A stretch of 64,000 bases of DNA from Planococcus citri (lineage: Eukaryota; Arthropoda; Insecta; Hemiptera; Pseudococcidae): NCBI RefSeq assembly GCF_950023065.1, contig NC_088679.1, forward strand, positions 74,028,001 to 74,092,000, read 5' to 3'. This document shows, in pieces, positions 60,970 through 64,000 of this stretch. Positions within the stretch are counted from its first letter, which is position 1. Every line of letters starts with the position of its first letter. The notes under the pieces were generated by a model. The model was not told the DNA's origin. It saw only the letters and a list, made by a program, of their open reading frames with translations, and ran no database searches. A program made the position numbers and the translations under genes.

Positions 60970-61312
60970 CCACTTTATATGTAAACCAGGATTATTATAC
61001 CTGGTGTCCTATTTAAAAGGTGGAATAATTCGCCTGATAACACAGCAACCCAAACTACTCAAGTTTAAATGGGGTTGCCTATCTTGAACATTGAAGGGGC
61101 GAAGTTGCGAATAAGCTACAGCAATCAAAATTCTGAGTCAGCTATACATTGAAGGTCTTAGTGTAGGTACTTACTTACTTCGAATATTTCCATCAATTGT
61201 TATCCCCTTTCAACTTCAAAATTGTATTAAAATTGAAAAAAAAAACTTTTAACTTGTTTTTCAAAGTTTAGAAACATTGGGCAAATAAATTGAAACTATT
61301 AGCATTAGCAGA
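60970..61312. other. Probable 3' untranslated region
   Basis: About 340 bases between the stop codon and the next mobile element. A consensus AATAAA at 61284-61289 is the best visible polyadenylation signal, only about 25 bases before the element, so the element may abut or have truncated the transcript end. Confidence 0.45.
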
Positions 61313-61339
61313 CCCACGTAGAAAAAACTTACAGGGGGC

Positions 61340-61855
61340 AGTGGTAATTCACTACTTAACAGTAGTGCTAAGTAGTAATTCACACCACATCAGTAGTGCT
61401 TTCAGTACTTGATTCATTACTGGACAGTAGTGTTGCACTGCAGGGTAGTGTGACTTCTGCAGTAATTCACTACAGCTTAGTAGTAAAGTAGTAGTTTCTA
61501 ACTACTACTCAATAATACTTCACCATTCAATACACCACTCAACAGTGGTGTTTACCTATTCAGTAGTAGTGGTTCAGTAGTTATTTACTACAGCTCAGTG
61601 GTAGATTAGTAGTTTTTAACTATACATTGGTAATATTTCACCATTCAATGAACCACTCAACAATGGTGTTCACCTACAGAGTAGTATGGCTCAGTAGTTA
61701 CTTACTACAACTCAGTAGATGTGTTGTAGTTTTTTACTACACATCAATAATTATTTATCACACAATGCACCACTCAGCAGTCATGTTTGCAGTTTGCCTA
61801 CTGAACAAATGGTCTAATATAGTTATTTACTAGTAAACGTACACCTTACCAGTGA
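61340..61855. repeat. Degenerate CAGTAGTG/ACTACTGA repeat
   Basis: Dozens of AGTAGT, CACTACT and CAGTAGTG words form irregular 40-60 base units such as TTCAGTAGTAGTGGTTCAGTAG and CACCATTCAATACACCACTCA. The words are near-palindromic in pairs, so the stretch can fold in many ways. It is repeated in opposite order at the other end of the element. Confidence 0.8.
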
Positions 61856-61959
61856 TGTCATCAACCAATTGCCCTGCTAACTAAAAATACCCCAATTAGG
61901 GTGGGAGAAGAGGAAAAAAATTCAAAAGTTTTGAAGAATGCTATGCAGATATCAGATTA

Positions 61960-63080
61960 TGTATATACGATTTTGAACATGAAGGATTGCAGATTCAAAT
62001 TTAGGGTCTAATGATCTTCAACAAAAAATTCTGTGCCATTGCAAATCCAGATTTTAATACTGATATTGAAAATTTTTTTTGAGAAGATTTGCAATTTTAC
62101 ACCTTTTTGAGGCTTATTTTGGGTTTTGGAGTCACATGATCTTCAAACATTATTTCTGGGCATTGAAAATCCCAATTTTGATACCAATATTGTACTATTT
62201 TTGTATCTTTTTGGAAAATTTTCAACTTTGTACCTCCCCTTTGAAGTCCATTTTGGGAAGTTAGGATCAAATCGTTCTCAAAAATGAATTTTGTGTTCAA
62301 ATATATAAGAAAATTTAATTTTTGGTTTTGAATCTCCGCTGTGGATATTGTTTTGGAGTTTACAATCAAATGATTTTCAAAAAGTAAGTCTGATCTACAC
62401 CATTGAAAATCCAAATTTTCAATTCACACCAATATTGCACTTTTTTTGGAAAATTTTCATTTTTGTACCTCCCAAGTTTTGGAACCCATTTTCGGGTTTG
62501 GTATTGAATGGTCTTCAAAAATTGATTCTGAGCCATTGAAACCTCAAATGTTGATATCAATTACATACTTTTTCAATTTTTTTTTTAAATTTTGGTTTTG
62601 TACCTCCCCTTTTGAAGCCCATTTTGGGATTTGGGGTAGAATGGTCTTCAAAAATGGATTCTGTGCCATTGAAAACTCAAATTTTGATATCAATAATGTA
62701 CTTCTTTAAAAAGTTTAAAATTTTGTACCTCCCCCATTGGTGCCCATTTTGAGGTTCGAGGTCAAATTGTCTTGAAAAATGAATTCTGAACCCATAAATT
62801 TGAGATTTTGATACCCATATATATTTTTTTTGATAATTTTTGGTTTTGTACTTTTGTATACCTCCCCTTCTGGAGCCCATTTTGGGGTTTGGGGTCAAAT
62901 GGTCTTTAAAAATTGATTCAGCGCCATTAAAATTTCAAATTTTGACATCAACAGCGCACTTCTTTAAAAAATTTGCAATTTTGTGCCTCCCCCCTCTCTG
63001 AAGCTCATTTTGAGTTTGGGATCAAATAGTTTTCAAAAATGAATTCGACACTCTTGAGAACTTCACCAATTATTCATAGT
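61960..63080. repeat. Tandem array, period about 120-135 bp, roughly nine copies
   Basis: Each unit contains a GAAGCCCATTTTGGGGTTTGG block, a TCAAATGGTCTTCAAAAATT block, CTGAGCCATTGAAAA, CAAATTTTGATATCAATA and TTTTGTACCTCCCC. The CCCATTTTGGG landmark falls near 62114, 62246, 62485, 62618, 62740, 62875 and 63003. Small frames on both strands are translations of this repeat. Confidence 0.85.
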
Positions 63081-63159
63081 TTCAAGTTTTGACATTCAAA
63101 TTCATGAACTGTTGAAATTGAGTGTTTGCAAACAAATATATTCTTTGAATGCCCTATCC

Positions 63160-63245
63160 ACTGTAGTGCACTAGTAGTCAGGTGGTTAGGGTTGTGTAGT
63201 CAGACATCCGTAGGTCCCCGGTTCGAATCCCCGCGAGGTATAGGT
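63160..63245 (+). repeat. tRNA-like segment, possible SINE head
   Basis: TAGTCAGGTGGTTAGG resembles an RNA polymerase III A box and GGTTCGAATCCCCGC contains a perfect B box (GGTTCGAATCC), 40 bases apart as in tRNA genes. The acceptor stem and T stem do not pair well, so it is not a working tRNA gene. It is more likely the head of a tRNA-derived SINE or a decayed tRNA. Confidence 0.55.
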
Positions 63246-63658
63246 GTAGGAATTTTCTAAAAATGTTATAGGCAGGAAAAATCATACATGACGTGAGCAT
63301 CACATTGATGATAGGGAAATTCAAAATAAAGTTCCCCAACCCTATTTTTTTGATTTTTGAAAATTATTGCACCCCACTGATACTGATAGCATGTAGTGAA
63401 ACACTTCTGACACACACTTGGAAATGAGTAGTGTTTCCTAGTAAGGAATTGCCAGTAGTGATTTACTACACACATACTAGACAGTAGTGAAATACCATTG
63501 ATTTGCATATGTGGATCAGTAGTGCTACTCTACTGAGAAATCAGCAGTAATTCATCACTCATAATTTTGAGTAGGAGAAGTAAATCACTAGTGGCAATTC
63601 CTTACTAAGAAACACTGCTGATTTTCCAATAGACACCAGTGTACTTTTTCTACGTGGG

Positions 63659-64000
63659 GAATTATTTAAGGAGCAACACAACCTTGAAAAATCAATACTT
63701 TATGCCATATAAATTTGCTCCTTCAGTTTCTAGAGTCTGCAAACTAGTTTACAGCTGTGTAATTAGGGTTCCTGTGTTACTAGGCGAATTTCAGGCACTG
63801 GAAACTGAACACCCAGCATACATAATTGAGTAAGTGGGCATAAATTATTTCATACAATTTTTCAAATAAATGGATTTTTGAAAGCTTTGTTCCAAAAGAG
63901 TGCTTTCCTCCAAAACATAAGTGTACTTGAGTGACTCTCTGAATTATTGAAATTTGCCAATTAGTTGCGAATAATTGGACAAAGTTTTGTGAAAATTGAG
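63659..64000. other. Right edge, no gene recognised
   Basis: A plus-strand frame continues from the element end to 63831. A weak acceptor (GCGAATTTCAG) and a GAGTAAGTGG donor could bound a 34-base exon at 63797-63831, but there is no supporting homology. Confidence 0.3.

Larger units (their letters stand above)
61313..63658. mobile_element. Composite element bounded by CCCACGTAGAAAAA inverted repeats
   Basis: CCCACGTAGAAAAA at 61313 is mirrored by TTTTTCTACGTGGG ending at 63658. Both ends are followed inward by CAGTAGTG/CACTACTG-type repeats (61340-61855 and 63375-63615), which are themselves partly palindromic (AAGGAATTGCCA near 63444 against TGGCAATTCCTT near 63592). The centre is a tandem array and a tRNA-like segment. 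No transposase and no sure target duplication were found. The boundaries are an inference from the inverted ends. Confidence 0.7.

Noticed and set aside
63160..63245. Functional tRNA gene
   Set aside because: A and B boxes are present, but the T stem has mismatches and no acceptor stem pairs; kept only as a tRNA-like segment.

Overview
The window reads as nuclear DNA of an arthropod, most likely an insect. It is AT-rich, with sparse coding content, short introns (about 80-115 bases), abundant retrotransposon and DNA-transposon remnants, and many TAGG/TACC-type microsatellite patches. The patches and the transposon mix would suit a sap-feeding hemipteran such as a mealybug, but that is a guess; no sequence here fixes the species. 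There is no bacterial-style operon, rRNA or CRISPR.

Layout. 0.17-0.76 kb: palindromic minisatellite. 4.3-5.2 kb and 18.1-18.9 kb: two copies of one dispersed repeat. 5.5-10.9 kb: a minisatellite of about 180 bp period, split by a 5'-truncated R1-type LINE on the minus strand. Its long intact ORF carries a C-terminal macro domain of the TARG1/DarG type with both catalytic residues kept. 13.8-14.9 kb: a second array of the same minisatellite family in opposite orientation. Both arrays are full of AGGTCA-n-TGACCY palindromes. 18.9-20.5 kb: degenerate tandem repeat. 21.9-22.8 kb: MITE-like element. 23.4-25.6, 51.9-54.1 and 56.4-58.5 kb: three members of a foldback family. 30.7-31.9 kb: hAT-type element with perfect 8-bp target duplication. 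32.1-32.9 kb: BEL/Pao gag relic. 38.8-40.0 kb: relic of a LINE with an RNase H domain. 44.0-45.7 kb: long pyrimidine-poor tract. 48.3-50.2 kb: internally deleted Copia element containing two hAT-like MITEs, with another MITE in its 3' repeat. 59.6-61.0 kb: a six-exon host gene. 61.3-63.7 kb: composite repeat element with a tRNA-like segment.

Genes. Only one convincing host gene is visible: a secreted alpha-carbonic-anhydrase-like protein (six exons, 294 residues in the preferred model) in which all three zinc-binding histidines are replaced. The other substantial coding region is the LINE ORF, where reverse-transcriptase sequence is fused to a predicted ADP-ribosyl hydrolase. These are the two most interesting items. 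The remaining 28-30, 36-38, 46-48, 50-52 and 54-56 kb stretches look like non-repetitive intergenic or intronic DNA in which I could not recognise exons.
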